Origin: Sipunculus nudus
Lineage: Eukaryota > Annelida > Sipuncula > Golfingiida > Sipunculidae
Assembly (NCBI GenBank): GCA_026874595.1
Contig: CM049322.1
Location: 7,117,900-7,181,899, forward strand
DNA length: 64,000 nucleotides
Reading direction: 5' to 3'
Part shown: one piece after another, positions 27,501 to 38,316 of the stretch
Layout: every line of letters starts with the position of its first letter
How positions within the stretch are numbered: the first letter of the stretch is position 1
The notes under the pieces: generated by a model
What the model saw: the letters and a program-made list of their open reading frames with translations, nothing else
Told to the model about the DNA's origin: nothing
The model's database searches: none
Position numbers and translations under genes: made by a program

Positions 27501-30500
27501 ACTGCCAAGGTGTGAACAATGCCTGCTCGAATAGAGCAAGGAGAAACTTTCATCTTTCCCTGAACCATCATCAATGTTCAAAGCAGCTGATCATTCTACT
27601 TCAACACCAAAGGAGTTAATCATTCCTGAAAGTCTAACATCTTGTCCTCTCACAAAATCACCAAGGTTATGAGGAAGGTTCGAATTACCTTCCAGTCAAA
27701 ATATAAACAGGAAGACTACACAGAATGAATGGAGCATGTATCACATATACAGAGAACAGTTTATTGTCCACCATGAATAACATATTGGTATGCTTACGTA
27801 CTAGCTTTCATCATAATCGCCAGGACAATGTGCCATGTTTATACTTCAGCAGTGTAGGGTTACTTGAAAAGGAATTTCATTTTTAAATATACCAAAATGT
27901 ATTACATGGTAGACAGTTTAGTTTTTGTGCTTTAGATTAATTTTGCCATTATTTAGTAGGTTTGATGACTGTAATGATGTCCATTTGTTCATCACTTTAT
28001 TTCAACATTAAGGTTGTCTTACTAAACATTTTCAGATTCCAATCTGAACAACCAAAGTTGGTAGCGAACAAAGAGTATGCAGTTCTCTGTTCCCTATGAT
28101 CAGGAGGGTATGATTCTAGGATCCTGTAAACTGCACATGCATGCAGAACCACGCTGAAGATTTTGCCAAGCCATCCCCAGCACCATCTCCCAATTTGCCT
28201 GGAAAAAATAGTTACACATAAGATAGACCAGTTGAATCTGGAAGTGTTTTCTTTTCTGATGTAATTCTCTATTTTAAGTGTCCTGGCCAATTATAAATAT
28301 ATCCTTGTAGTACAGCACCTGATGTAGTGATTATCTAAATACTATGTCCCCTACAGTCCAGCTCAGTGGCCATTAACCTTCATTAGTTAACGTCGGAAAA
28401 CTTATCAACCCGTACACCTGTCCATCTGATACCCAGTAGTAATTGATGCATATTCAATGTATACTCAAAAATATCATAATTATTTGATAATTCAATCGTT
28501 AATATAGGCTTTTTGGACTAATGTAGAACAGAAAATACAGCACACGAAAGAAAATACTTTATTTAAAGGCATATTTTTCAAGAAATACATAAATTATTCT
28601 TCTTTGGAATTGTTTTCACTCAGTTTGTACAGGCTAGCTTATCAGTACCACTTATTATTGAAATCCCAAGTGGTGCCATATAAAAAAGGACAATATATCC
28701 AAATAAAAAAAAACCAGAGATTTTAACTTGGAATTATTAAAATTGGTATTCGGGTCCAAATGGACCCCAAACATTGCAATTTCAAAGAAATTGATTTCAA
28801 AACAAGCAAAGGCATAATTGTATTTGACAAACTGGAATAAAAATAGGAAAGAACTGCTTCAGTTCTTATTTATATTTGGTAATAAGAAACTCATCAAAAG
28901 TCTCAAAGGAAATGATAAATTAAACCAGTCTTCCAGTCTTATATATCTGTAGCCTCACCGACACTCATCGCATTGTATGCTGAGGATAGAGTGATCTGCG
29001 CAGGCATGATTGTCACAGATGGTGCAGCATTGGCAGATTTTCTGTTTGTCTGTCTGTCTGTCTGGACTTGGGTAGAGGTAGCAACGCGTTTTGGTTGGTG
29101 AACAAAAAGCATGCTAAGGTCTATAAATGCTGATTTCACAGATTTCTGAATGGCCCGAGATTTTGCAAAGGTCTCACACTAGGACTTCAGGACAATCAGA
29201 AGTATCTTCAAAAGTAATTTCAGGACAATCGCTATGATCATCTCCGTCATCTTCGCCCACATCAGAAAATTCACCTTTGAAGGGTAAAAGTAGCGCCCAT
29301 GAATTTTACTCATCGCCTTGAATATAATGTAGCTTGACTGATTTCTAACTGTGCTTGAATTGAAATATAAAAGATATGCAAAATATAATATCCCTAAGTC
29401 GATAACAGCGTTAGAGATGTAGTATTTTTGAATGAAAGAGATAAAAATTACACAGTAATATTTTGTCGTGCATTGTTTCTCACTGAGATCCACTTGGACT
29501 CCAAGAGAATTTCTTTAAATACAGATAATAAGGTTCAACGGAACCACACTATCTTTAACCGTAATAACGACATCAAAGATAAACCTATCTTTACTGCGTT
29601 TACCCTATCAAATAAATAAAGGTATCTACTCTAAAATAAAAATTCGAGATATGTTGGACATCCTTGGACCACCAAACGATCCGCTGGACTCTGACGTTAT
29701 TTCCAGTCCAAGACCCAACCAGCCGGATCTCGATACCTTTCGTCACGTCTCTGCAAACTTCACTCCCCCGCCGGCCCAACTCGACCGCCCTCCATCTGTC
29801 TCGCTAAAAAGGCCTGTGTCGACCGTGCGGGGCTGGTCTGCGACTCTGCGTCTCACCATACTTCCAGATGCTGGTCTACGACTCTATGTCGCACCAGACA
29901 TTCCCCCATCCCGGGATGTCCGCTTTTCGGTCGGCTGGACGGTATACTCACTCACTTCGCCCCCTGTGCGCTTGGCCTTGACGTAGTGGTCTCACCCGGG
30001 ATAAAAAGTTATAAGAAATACACAAAATATTCATAACTCCTATGGCCTTTTAAAATACTTCGGCATGCATGTTATGAGGTTCTACTGCCTAGAAAGGTTC
30101 GTATCGGGAATGTTACATAATACCTCTTAACTTATGCTCGTTTTACACACTTTAAGTCGAACATTTAGGTTAAGGATTTACGTTACGTATTATCGGCAGT
30201 GAACGCGCCAAACGAAATAAAATTTGCAGTGTTACTTTTGATGCCGTTACAGTTGGGTGGCATCACTCACAATCCTTGTGATGCATCATATATTAACATT
30301 ATTAGGAAAACCACGTATTTCCCTCAATTATAACTTGCACATGGAGTGATCGACAGCCCCGACTAAAACTATGCACTAATCATTTAAGCCCCCTTTAGCT
30401 TTACAATACCTTATCACTAAAATTATACGCTACTGGGCACTTGGGATTACAAATACACTTACTTCTCGTAACCTCGAGTTAACTATTCTTAAATGAAGCG

Positions 30501-32101
30501 TTTAATGAACCCTCCTTTAAAAGCGTCTAATTTTAGTTTTTACAATCTGTGAATTTTACAATTCATACTTTGAGATAAAAGTTAAGAGTCTAAGTATAAC
30601 ATTAACAAGAAAAAGAAGTGAGAACAACGTACGGGTCTCCAGCCCCAACCTTTCGATGGCACTCTAAGAAGCCGCTCTCACGTGTGCGCGTTCGTCATGT
30701 GGCCAGAAACAGAATGAACAATGAATTTAACCCTGTACTGTAGTTAACGGAGTTTTATTTCTTTTTTTATCATCGGTAAAATATACTACATTTTTTTCTT
30801 TTATACATTGATTTGTTTTGTTAACAAATGTCCTATTCACTTTAATTTAGAGGTGTGAGTATCCAAGACTTTCAGCCAGTTTGTCTGACAGATAAAAAGA
30901 ACCTGGGCATTCGCATATTTACCAGGGGGACAAGTATGATCTTAGTAAAACTCCTGATTCAGGAGTGAACACAGAGACTGCTTTACGGGTATGAGAACCT
31001 GAGCTGTTCAGGGTAATGGGTGATGCGCATTTTTCATCTGAACTGTGAGGTTACTTATTATCAATCGTTGAAGAAAGTATAGCATGTAATGAAATGATGC
31101 AAGGACAATATCTTTAGATTTATCATATTTTGTGCTATGTGTCCTAAAGATTTCTGTTCACCTGTGTAAAAACATACTGCAGAACCACATATCAACGTAA
31201 AAATGAACTTTTCATTATACATATAAATATAGTCTCCTTGACACTGCGTAGCACTGACGTTCAATTTCTTACCCTCACCTTATGACGTACATCTCATCCT
31301 CAACAGATATCAAGAACAAGTTGAAAGGCTACGTTATAGCAAAGTGAATGAATTATGTGATGAATGATTAAAAACTGCATGCTCCTGAAAAATAGGTGCG
31401 GGATTGATCAATCAGACAGAATCAGACAGAACAGAAACAACCAACCTTGCTTTTTGAATTTCAACTGCTCAGCTGTAGGTTACCTTGATCGCTTCAACCT
31501 GTTCATGATGCCTTTCTTTATACCTCTCTACCCTGTACCCAACTTTATCTATAATTTCCATTGTACACAAAACGATCTAAATCATGTAACACGAAAAAGA
31601 AATAGCCAATTAAAAAAAACTCGATCGATAAAACCGCCTTGCTGGCTTAGACTGGGTTACTATTTAAAATAATTTTTATTCTTTAATCGTATTCTATACC
31701 ATTTATGCCGATGTAAACTCTTGTTATATATACAATCCTGAATACAACTAAAGTGTTAGCTTACTGATCTTCTCTTACGCATTCTAAACTTTGTTGATGA
31801 AATTCAAACTATGTTTTTGTATCAGAGCTCATGAACGCACAATATATTTGTGCAATTATTGATTGGACATCTAGAAACTGTTTTGATGGGTAACGAAACA
31901 ATAACCCAGTCGGAACACTGGGCGTTTAAGGAACAAGCTCAGAGCATCCAATCAGTCACCGATCGCACTACACTACGTGGCACTTATACCTTGTTAATCA
32001 TATACAGCCGGCTTTTATACAAATTCCACTAACCACCTGTAAAAAAGCTCAGAGCTTCGAAATCTTGTGATTATAATAAACAGGTAATTTATACTAAAGC
32101 G

Positions 32102-32493
32102 TCCTTCACTGCGGTAGGACGTTACCTAGCTGGTTAAGCTATGGACTTCGGTGCTAAAGGTCCCTGGCTCGTCTACTCCTTCGATGTTTACTTCTCCACC
32201 TAAGGGAGATTCAGATTCACAATCAGGATTATCCAGTTCCCGTACGGATTCGTTCGTGTTCAAGGTGCGACCGCTTACACATCATGAGGTTCGGATCTGG
32301 CCTGAAATATGGGACACGACCTACAGAAACTCTGCGATATGGCAGTTCCTCCTTTTCCAGTCGATCTGGTTTGACCTAAGCCTTGATGGCCTGCCATAAT
32401 TGCTTGGTTGCCCATCTTCATCATAACTCTCCATAACGGCTTGGGTACTGCACACCTTGGTTCATCCGGAAGATGTTTAGCGCCATACATGTG
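32102..32493 (+). mobile_element. tRNA-derived SINE in array copy 4
   Basis: The same SINE carried by array duplication; head at about 32118-32193. It shares the ending AAGATGTTTAGCGCC with copy 3, where copies 1 and 2 have AAGATGAGTAGCGCC. Confidence 0.6.
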
Positions 32494-33171
32494 GCATTAA
32501 AGTACATATAATATTGCCAATATTTATTGTAAACGTAACAATTATAATAATAATAATGATGATGTATATATGTCGATAACATATTTTTTTTCTATAGAAA
32601 GCCATGTACTTGAGAAATGGCAACATGGAAATAAATTCACGCTTATTAAATAAATTATTTATACACAATTTATACGATTTGATAATTATAAAAATGATCC
32701 AATCATCAGAAACTATAACCACATTCATACGCATAAAGAATGGACACTTTAACAAGAATTTTTGTGGGCAGAATTAAAAGCAACTACTCCAAATAATCCA
32801 ATTTTATATAATTTACTATTTATTAGTTATAATATAAATAATAATATAAAAAAATAAATTACTTACAAATTTATTATAATAGTATGGACTATATGTATGA
32901 AATATACAATTATAAGTATTACCAGGTTCAAAATAAATTCAATACTATCACATTTCAAAATGCTTTCTTGTAAAGTATATATATATATATACATATAAAG
33001 TAATTTTGATTTATAAATTAACGAGCGTTTCATTAAAATTGATTTGAATTGTTATGTTTTGAAAAGGCAAAATAAATGTATATGGGCAATTATAATGGGT
33101 GTTGGTGTATATATAGTAGGATATTGGTTTTCCTTTTCCGGTAATTTATACAATTCTGGGGTAGTGGGCAT

Positions 33172-33502
33172 ATTGTAAGTACCAAACGCGTTGAAGATGA
33201 AGCAACACCCTTAGTGCCAAATATGCAAAAGACGAGGGACATTGTAAGTGTCAAACGCGGAAGAAGACTAATATCCTGACTGCAAAACGTTAAACAGATG
33301 AGGAATATTGTGTCACGCGTGGGTAAGATGAGCAATATCTTGAGTGTCAAACATGCACAAGGTGGGGGACATTGTTAGTGCTAAACATGTTGAAAATGAG
33401 CAACATCCTGAGTTTCAAACATGGAAAGATCAGTCGCATTACGGGTGCCAAACCTGGTGAAGCTAAGAAACATCCTGAGTGACAATCACTGAAAAAAAAT
33501 GC
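33172..33502. repeat. Minisatellite, array copy 4
   Basis: Full set of units with more private substitutions than copies 1 and 2, for example GGTGGGGGAC where the others have GGTGAGGCAC. Confidence 0.8.
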
Positions 33503-33808
33503 ATATATCCTGTAACCAGATGTGAGCAGGGAGTGTGAATTACACCCGTCAAGCACTGACAGAACCAAGGTCTGTGTAAGCTGAGATTTGAGATATTTGC
33601 GGAAAACATCAAAGAGTGTGCAAATTAGTGTAAGCATGTTGACATATAAGGTTGATATATGCTTTCATTTTCATTTGTATATAAACAAATTAAGGCAGAC
33701 GAATGCAGGTGCAGCCAGTATTCAAGAAGGATTGTTTACAGCTGTAGTTGATTATGAAAATGCCCTCAGTTTATTCAATTTGAAGCCCTTTTTTAACATA
33801 CATTTTTT

Positions 33809-34383
33809 AAATGATTTTCACAGTGCCTTGTTTTGTATGTATTCAAGTCTTAAGAGCAAAAAGGGCATATTTAGACCTGTGTTTTCTCTTAATGTTTCCT
33901 AACGAAATTGTGTAAATCCTAAATGAAATTGGTCTGAACACATTACCCTGAAGCACACCGTATATCAGAATGAACCGCAAGGTGCAATATCCCCGATCAC
34001 AACTAAATGTTTCTGCCCACGTAGATAAGTTTTAAATCAATGATATCCAGGGCCCCAGTCAAAGGTTTCATAACACCAGATGCAGGTTAAGCCAGAACTG
34101 AAATTTGGATAAGTACACTTACATGTTACTTGTTGCAGACAAAGCTATACTCTTTTGAAGACTTGTTTATCTCCCGCTAGTTTCTTGTGGCCACAATGTA
34201 ATCCTCTCTTCCCTCTTTCTTTTTTATTGCAAGCAGGCAGAACACCTAACTTCATGTTTATATTGGGTTTAACCTGGAAAGCGAATGTGAAATATTTAGG
34301 TATAATAAAATTATATAAATATACTAAAACCCAAGAGAAGTGTTAAGAAATTATGCACACCTGAAGAAAACTTGAACAAAAAT
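33809..34383. other. Right flank of the array, no gene seen
   Basis: Single-copy sequence directly after the array breakpoint. It contains only short, unrecognisable open frames. Confidence 0.5.
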
Positions 34384-34473
34384 GTTCAGACAGATTGCAC
34401 AGGCTACTTGGCATTTATATTTATATTCATATTTATTTGCAAAATGTTTCAACAGATGGCGCAGGGTCACGAC

Positions 34474-34485
34474 ATTATATATATG

Positions 34486-34535
<50 letters not shown>
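34474..34535. repeat. AT microsatellite
   Basis: Long TA dinucleotide run between two cores of the surrounding tandem repeat. Confidence 0.9.
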
Positions 34536-34540
<5 letters not shown>

Positions 34541-34810
34541 ATTTAATCACTTAATCTTAAAACAGATTACGCATTCTACCTAATATTGGAGATATATATT
34601 ATTTTAAACACCTATTTGTTTACAAAATATTCCAGCAGATGCTGCACGACACTATTTATTATTATTATTATTCTTGTTATTATTATTATTATATTGTTAT
34701 TTGTTAATATTATGTTCCAATAGATGGTGCAGACAACTTGACATCTTTTGTGTTTTCATTCATATTTATTTACATAAGGTTCCACCAGATGGCGCAGGGT
34801 AATTAAGATC

Positions 34811-34814
<4 letters not shown>

Positions 34815-34859
<45 letters not shown>

Positions 34860-34871
34860 TATATATATATT
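34815..34871. repeat. AT microsatellite
   Basis: TA dinucleotide run, interrupted once by AAAT. Confidence 0.9.
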
Positions 34872-34916
34872 CATATTTAACTACATAATGTTAAAACAAA
34901 TGATGCAGACTACTTG

Positions 34917-34918
<2 letters not shown>

Positions 34919-34964
<46 letters not shown>
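34919..34964. repeat. AT microsatellite
   Basis: Uninterrupted TA dinucleotide run. Confidence 0.9.
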
Positions 34965-34967
<3 letters not shown>

Positions 34968-35118
34968 TTATACTCATAATTATTTACAAAATGCACTTAC
35001 ATATGTCGCAGGCTACTTGAAATTATATATATCACTCGCTACTTGGCATTACATGTGTTTATATTCATATTTATATTACATAATGTTCCAACAGAACGCT
35101 CGTGCTACTTGACATGAT

Positions 35119-35756
35119 CTGAACCAGTTATTTACCAAGACCATAGATGCTATCCTTTTAAAATTAAATTCAAGATCTAGTTCGAGTCAGTTGGATCATA
35201 ATCGGTCGTAATGGGGAATCAGTTCTTAGTGTGCACGGCATGTAACCAGTTAATCTGAATACATGTTATAAACGTTATACCCTATGTTCCAAAGTGCTTT
35301 GCAACTTCATGTATAAACAACTGCATGCAAAGTACGATAAAAATACCAGAGTCCTCAAAATACTTCCATGGACTTCTTTTGCTAACACCTTAAGTGTTGT
35401 TCTTGTATAATGAAACATACTTTGAATAAAGGTAATCATGGGTGTTCATGGTCTGATATCACGACAATGTTAGTCTCGTCCGACTTTTCACTTTACCTTC
35501 CTTGTCTTTCTGATCTGTTTATTCTTGGACATCTAACCATATGAGGCTCCAGATATTGTCCATTCTATATTTGTATGCTACCTAAAAACAATACCCATTC
35601 GGTCCTATGTGAAGAAAGCATTGGCTAGGAGGAGCGGCGGTCAGAAAGAACAGTAAACAATTCCCTTTCTGTCATAATTTCGGTGTTCAAACAACTCCAC
35701 AAAAACTAATTCTGATAACTGATATCACATCAAAACAAAATGCTATGTGTTCCCAT
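35119..35756. other. No feature seen
   Basis: AT-rich single-copy sequence without convincing open frames or repeats. Confidence 0.4.
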
Positions 35757-35930
35757 TATGGTGAGTCAAGTAATAAAAACCTCGGCTCTCCCCGCTATCA
35801 ACTCGGCTTCGATCCCCCGGAGTGTGTGTGGGGTGGATTTCAGGGAACTGCCTAGGAACTGTCTTTTCCTCGAGGTGTTCCGGAATCCTTCACCTCTAGA
35901 CACTACAAAATGCCACCATCTGTAAAAGGA
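35757..35930 (+). mobile_element. Probable tRNA-derived SINE relic
   Basis: CCTCGGCTCTCCCCGC followed by GGCTTCGATCCC (35805-35816) resembles the anticodon-to-T-arm part of a tRNA-derived SINE, with a nearly canonical B box (GNTTCGANNCC). A degenerate A box may lie around 35757-35770. The following GGAGTGTGTGTGGGGTGG and the next 100 bp would be the body. An open frame of 61 codons across it has no recognisable product. Confidence 0.4.
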
Positions 35931-36850
35931 ATCAGAATAAAAAGTACAAGTTTATTTTTATGTAGCGCCCAGTGGTGTAATACAACGGTGACATGTGTAT
36001 ATGACTAGAATTTGTCGATTGTAGACTAAATGTATAGCCTCGTCCATACTCATACTACTCTTATTTCTTGCTCGTGACAATAAAACATAAACCAATGTTC
36101 TGTGACAAGGTACTATGAGGTCCAAAGATCACGTAGTGATTTAGGAAGGTCATATATTAACCGTCCATGTTCTCGAATGGGTTCAGGTAACTGGGTCCAA
36201 TTTGTACAAGGCATACAGTATGGCGGCCAACTAATTAGGCCCACTTGAGTGCGTGAGACGAAGCGCGCCCTCGTGATCAAATTGGCAATGATAATGTTCC
36301 TTTAACGCATAGCCCCGACCTGCGGGCAGTAATTTTTCTGTGAACTAAAGAATAACATAACATAAGCACATGCTGCATCAGCCGATGTGAATGGGGTGGG
36401 GTCACGTGCGTCGACACTGACCTACTTGACGCAGACCTTGAGATGAAATTGACAAAAAAAGTAGGACCAATGGTGTGATAAGAATCCCGGATCATATGCA
36501 CTGTAGACATTTTATACGGTTCATAAGTCTTATGAACAATAACTTTGATAACATATAAGTACTACAATAATTACTTGTACTCCACTAATTAACCTTATAT
36601 TCCCATGTTCATTGGTGTACCATTTCCAAAGCAAGTGTTTCTTATTTTGGTACATATTCCTATTTTTAATCGTGCATATATGTAATACGTTAAATATTCC
36701 CACAAAAAATGCCCAATAATTCACATGGGTGCGATCACTCCCTTTGTTTTTTTTTCTGTTCTGGTTGAGTGAGCTTTCATTGTTATTTGGGACACCGAGG
36801 CCGAGCTCTCGGGTCAATAAGTTCATAGTTCATAGGTTAAGGGGCACTCC
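35931..36850. other. No feature seen
   Basis: Single-copy sequence with two short antisense frames (36277-36510 and 36530-36826) that show no recognisable domain. Confidence 0.4.
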
Positions 36851-36852
36851 TG

Positions 36853-37104
36853 TATAAAAGCCTCAGCCGAAGCTAATGAATTTCATAGGGATGCATAGCA
36901 CTTTGCTTATTGTAGAGTTTTTTTTGTAATTCATGCAGCTCATGAATAGTTAGTTGCTTTCAGTGAAGTCCAGTATAAAAGGGCTCAATTCTTGTGTCTA
37001 TTTTGCACTTGAACTAAAGCCGCCAATGAGGAGAGATCGCCAGCAGGAGGAAAGCCGCAGATCTTAGAGTGTCATTGAAAGGTCGGGGTTGAAGACCCGT
37101 AAGT
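36853..37104 (+). promoter_or_regulatory. Candidate promoter and first-exon donor
   Basis: Two TATAAAAG motifs lie about 120 bp apart, at about 36855 and 36974. About 125 bp after the second is CCC|GTAAGT, a strong splice-donor match at 37099. The stretch between (GAGGAGAGATCGCCAGCAGG) could be a 5' untranslated exon. No acceptor or downstream coding exon can be linked to it, and an LTR promoter is an alternative. This is inference from motifs only. Confidence 0.25.
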
Positions 37105-37791
37105 AAAATATCTGACTGTGCATTTGTGAATATTCCTGAGAGCCCTTACTGGATCCGGAACATGAACCGGACCAATACCAAAATCTAAACCATTCTTTGT
37201 TGGCAAATTGACGAAGTGGCCTTGAAATTTCATGGGATACCGTTCATGATTATGCAAGTTCTGTTTGAACACAAACAGACACGCTCACGTACATGGACGG
37301 CAATGAACGCCTACTGTTTTAGCAAACCTTACTAGACAAATTCCACATAAGTATTTTTTTAGATTTTAAATCTGAAAAATAAAGATTAATTTATAATGAC
37401 GTCATAGTGTTAAAAAGGGTTTCGTTTTTGTTTTTAACTTGAGAATTACATACAATCCACAATCAGATTTGATAGTTTTGTTTCCTCTAATTCTTGTGTC
37501 CGCAGTGTATTTCTAATCTTTAATCCCATTATGAAAAGTAAAATATCCATTATATAGTTATAATGATTTAGATTACCATTAAGTCTACATGCGGCTCGCC
37601 CCTTTCTATGTAATTAGGGCAGGGCAGGGGAGGGGAGTTTATAGATACGCGCGTGTGCACTCAGGCGATTCGTAAGAGGTGAATATTGGTGTCCGGCGTA
37701 CGAGCGTCGTTTACAAGTTAGTGTTGGCTGCGGCCGCAGAATTTTTTAGGATTAAGGTTTAGATTAAGACTGTCATAATAAGTAGGCCCTA

Positions 37792-38053
37792 AGAGCTGCC
37801 GGTACGTCACTGTAAAGCGTGCGGTGATATTCACGAATCTCCAAGGGAAAAAACTGTAGATATTTTGAGAAAACATTACCGTCTTCAGTTTTTCCGAAAT
37901 AAGAACATGCACAAGGGCCACGGTTACCACCAACAACACCCGCTAGAGGCAGGTGGGAATAATTGCATTATCTCAAGGAGCAAATTCATGAAGTGGAGAC
38001 CAAATAAAGTGAAGTCCGTATACTACAGGAAAGTGGACTGTTTGAGAAGTTAG
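37792..38053 (+). CDS. Unrecognised short ORF, possible gene or element fragment
   Basis: The frame is open from just after a stop at about 37789 to a TAG at 38051. It encodes a basic peptide containing CKACGDIHESPREKT and then HYRLQFF and HKGHG. The Cys-x2-Cys and later histidines suggest a zinc-binding fold, but I cannot name a family. The DNA upstream (37600-37790) is CpG-richer than its neighbours. A second frame (38056-38316) follows two bases later in a different phase and could be a frameshifted continuation. This may be an exon or part of a decayed transposon ORF. Confidence 0.25.
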
Positions 38054-38316
38054 CCATGTTACATGCCGGTAATTGTATTCCCTCCCCTAAACTGGTCAAC
38101 CAGGAACCAACGAGCAATGCCACTTTCACCGCACCATGTGCTCTCCATATCGCTCACCATACTCCAGCAGATATTCCGCAGGCTTCACTATTAAATCTAC
38201 ACTTAGGGGACACTGCTACTACTGGTAAGCACCCCTTATCTGTCAATATCCCTTCTAAAGTGATAAAAACTAAAGACATTTTTGGGGAGAATAAATCAGA
38301 GAATAAATACAATTGA

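Larger units (their letters stand above)
19908..28743. repeat. Tandem array unit, copy 3 (shortened, 8836 bp)
   Basis: This copy is collinear with copies 1 and 2 but about 1.1 kb shorter. Two deletions account for most of the loss: one near 24590 removes the last units of the minisatellite, and one near 25333 removes about 1 kb including the 235 bp duplications and most hairpins. It keeps a segment of about 36 bp near 24790-24825 that copies 1 and 2 lack. No recognisable gene is present. Confidence 0.93.
28744..33808. repeat. Tandem array unit, copy 4 (truncated, right end of array)
   Basis: This copy is collinear with the first half of the other units and then departs abruptly after a T-run at 33808. 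In copy 3 the same T-run continues into GCATACATATTG; here it continues into unrelated sequence that occurs nowhere else in the window. A deletion of about 27 bp near 31465 is private to this copy. It carries the SINE and minisatellite but not the hairpin cluster, which lies beyond the breakpoint. Confidence 0.93.
34384..35118. repeat. Diverged tandem repeats of about 70-140 bp with embedded AT runs
   Basis: About seven units share the plan TATTCATATTTATTTAC, AAAATGTTCC, then CAGATGGCGCAGG or a variant, then TACTTGACATTATAT. Core motifs occur near 34450, 34640, 34720, 34790, 34900, 35010 and 35090. AT or ATT microsatellites have expanded between the cores, so unit length varies widely. Confidence 0.75.

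Noticed and set aside
1-33808. Array as an rDNA, 5S, histone, snRNA or tRNA gene cluster
   Set aside because: I looked for the conserved sequences of 5S rRNA, U1, U2, U5 and U6 snRNA and core histones and saw none. The only tRNA-like sequence is the degenerate SINE head.
34384-35118. CRISPR-like array
   Set aside because: The units are diverged, of variable length and separated by AT microsatellites, in a eukaryotic sequence.
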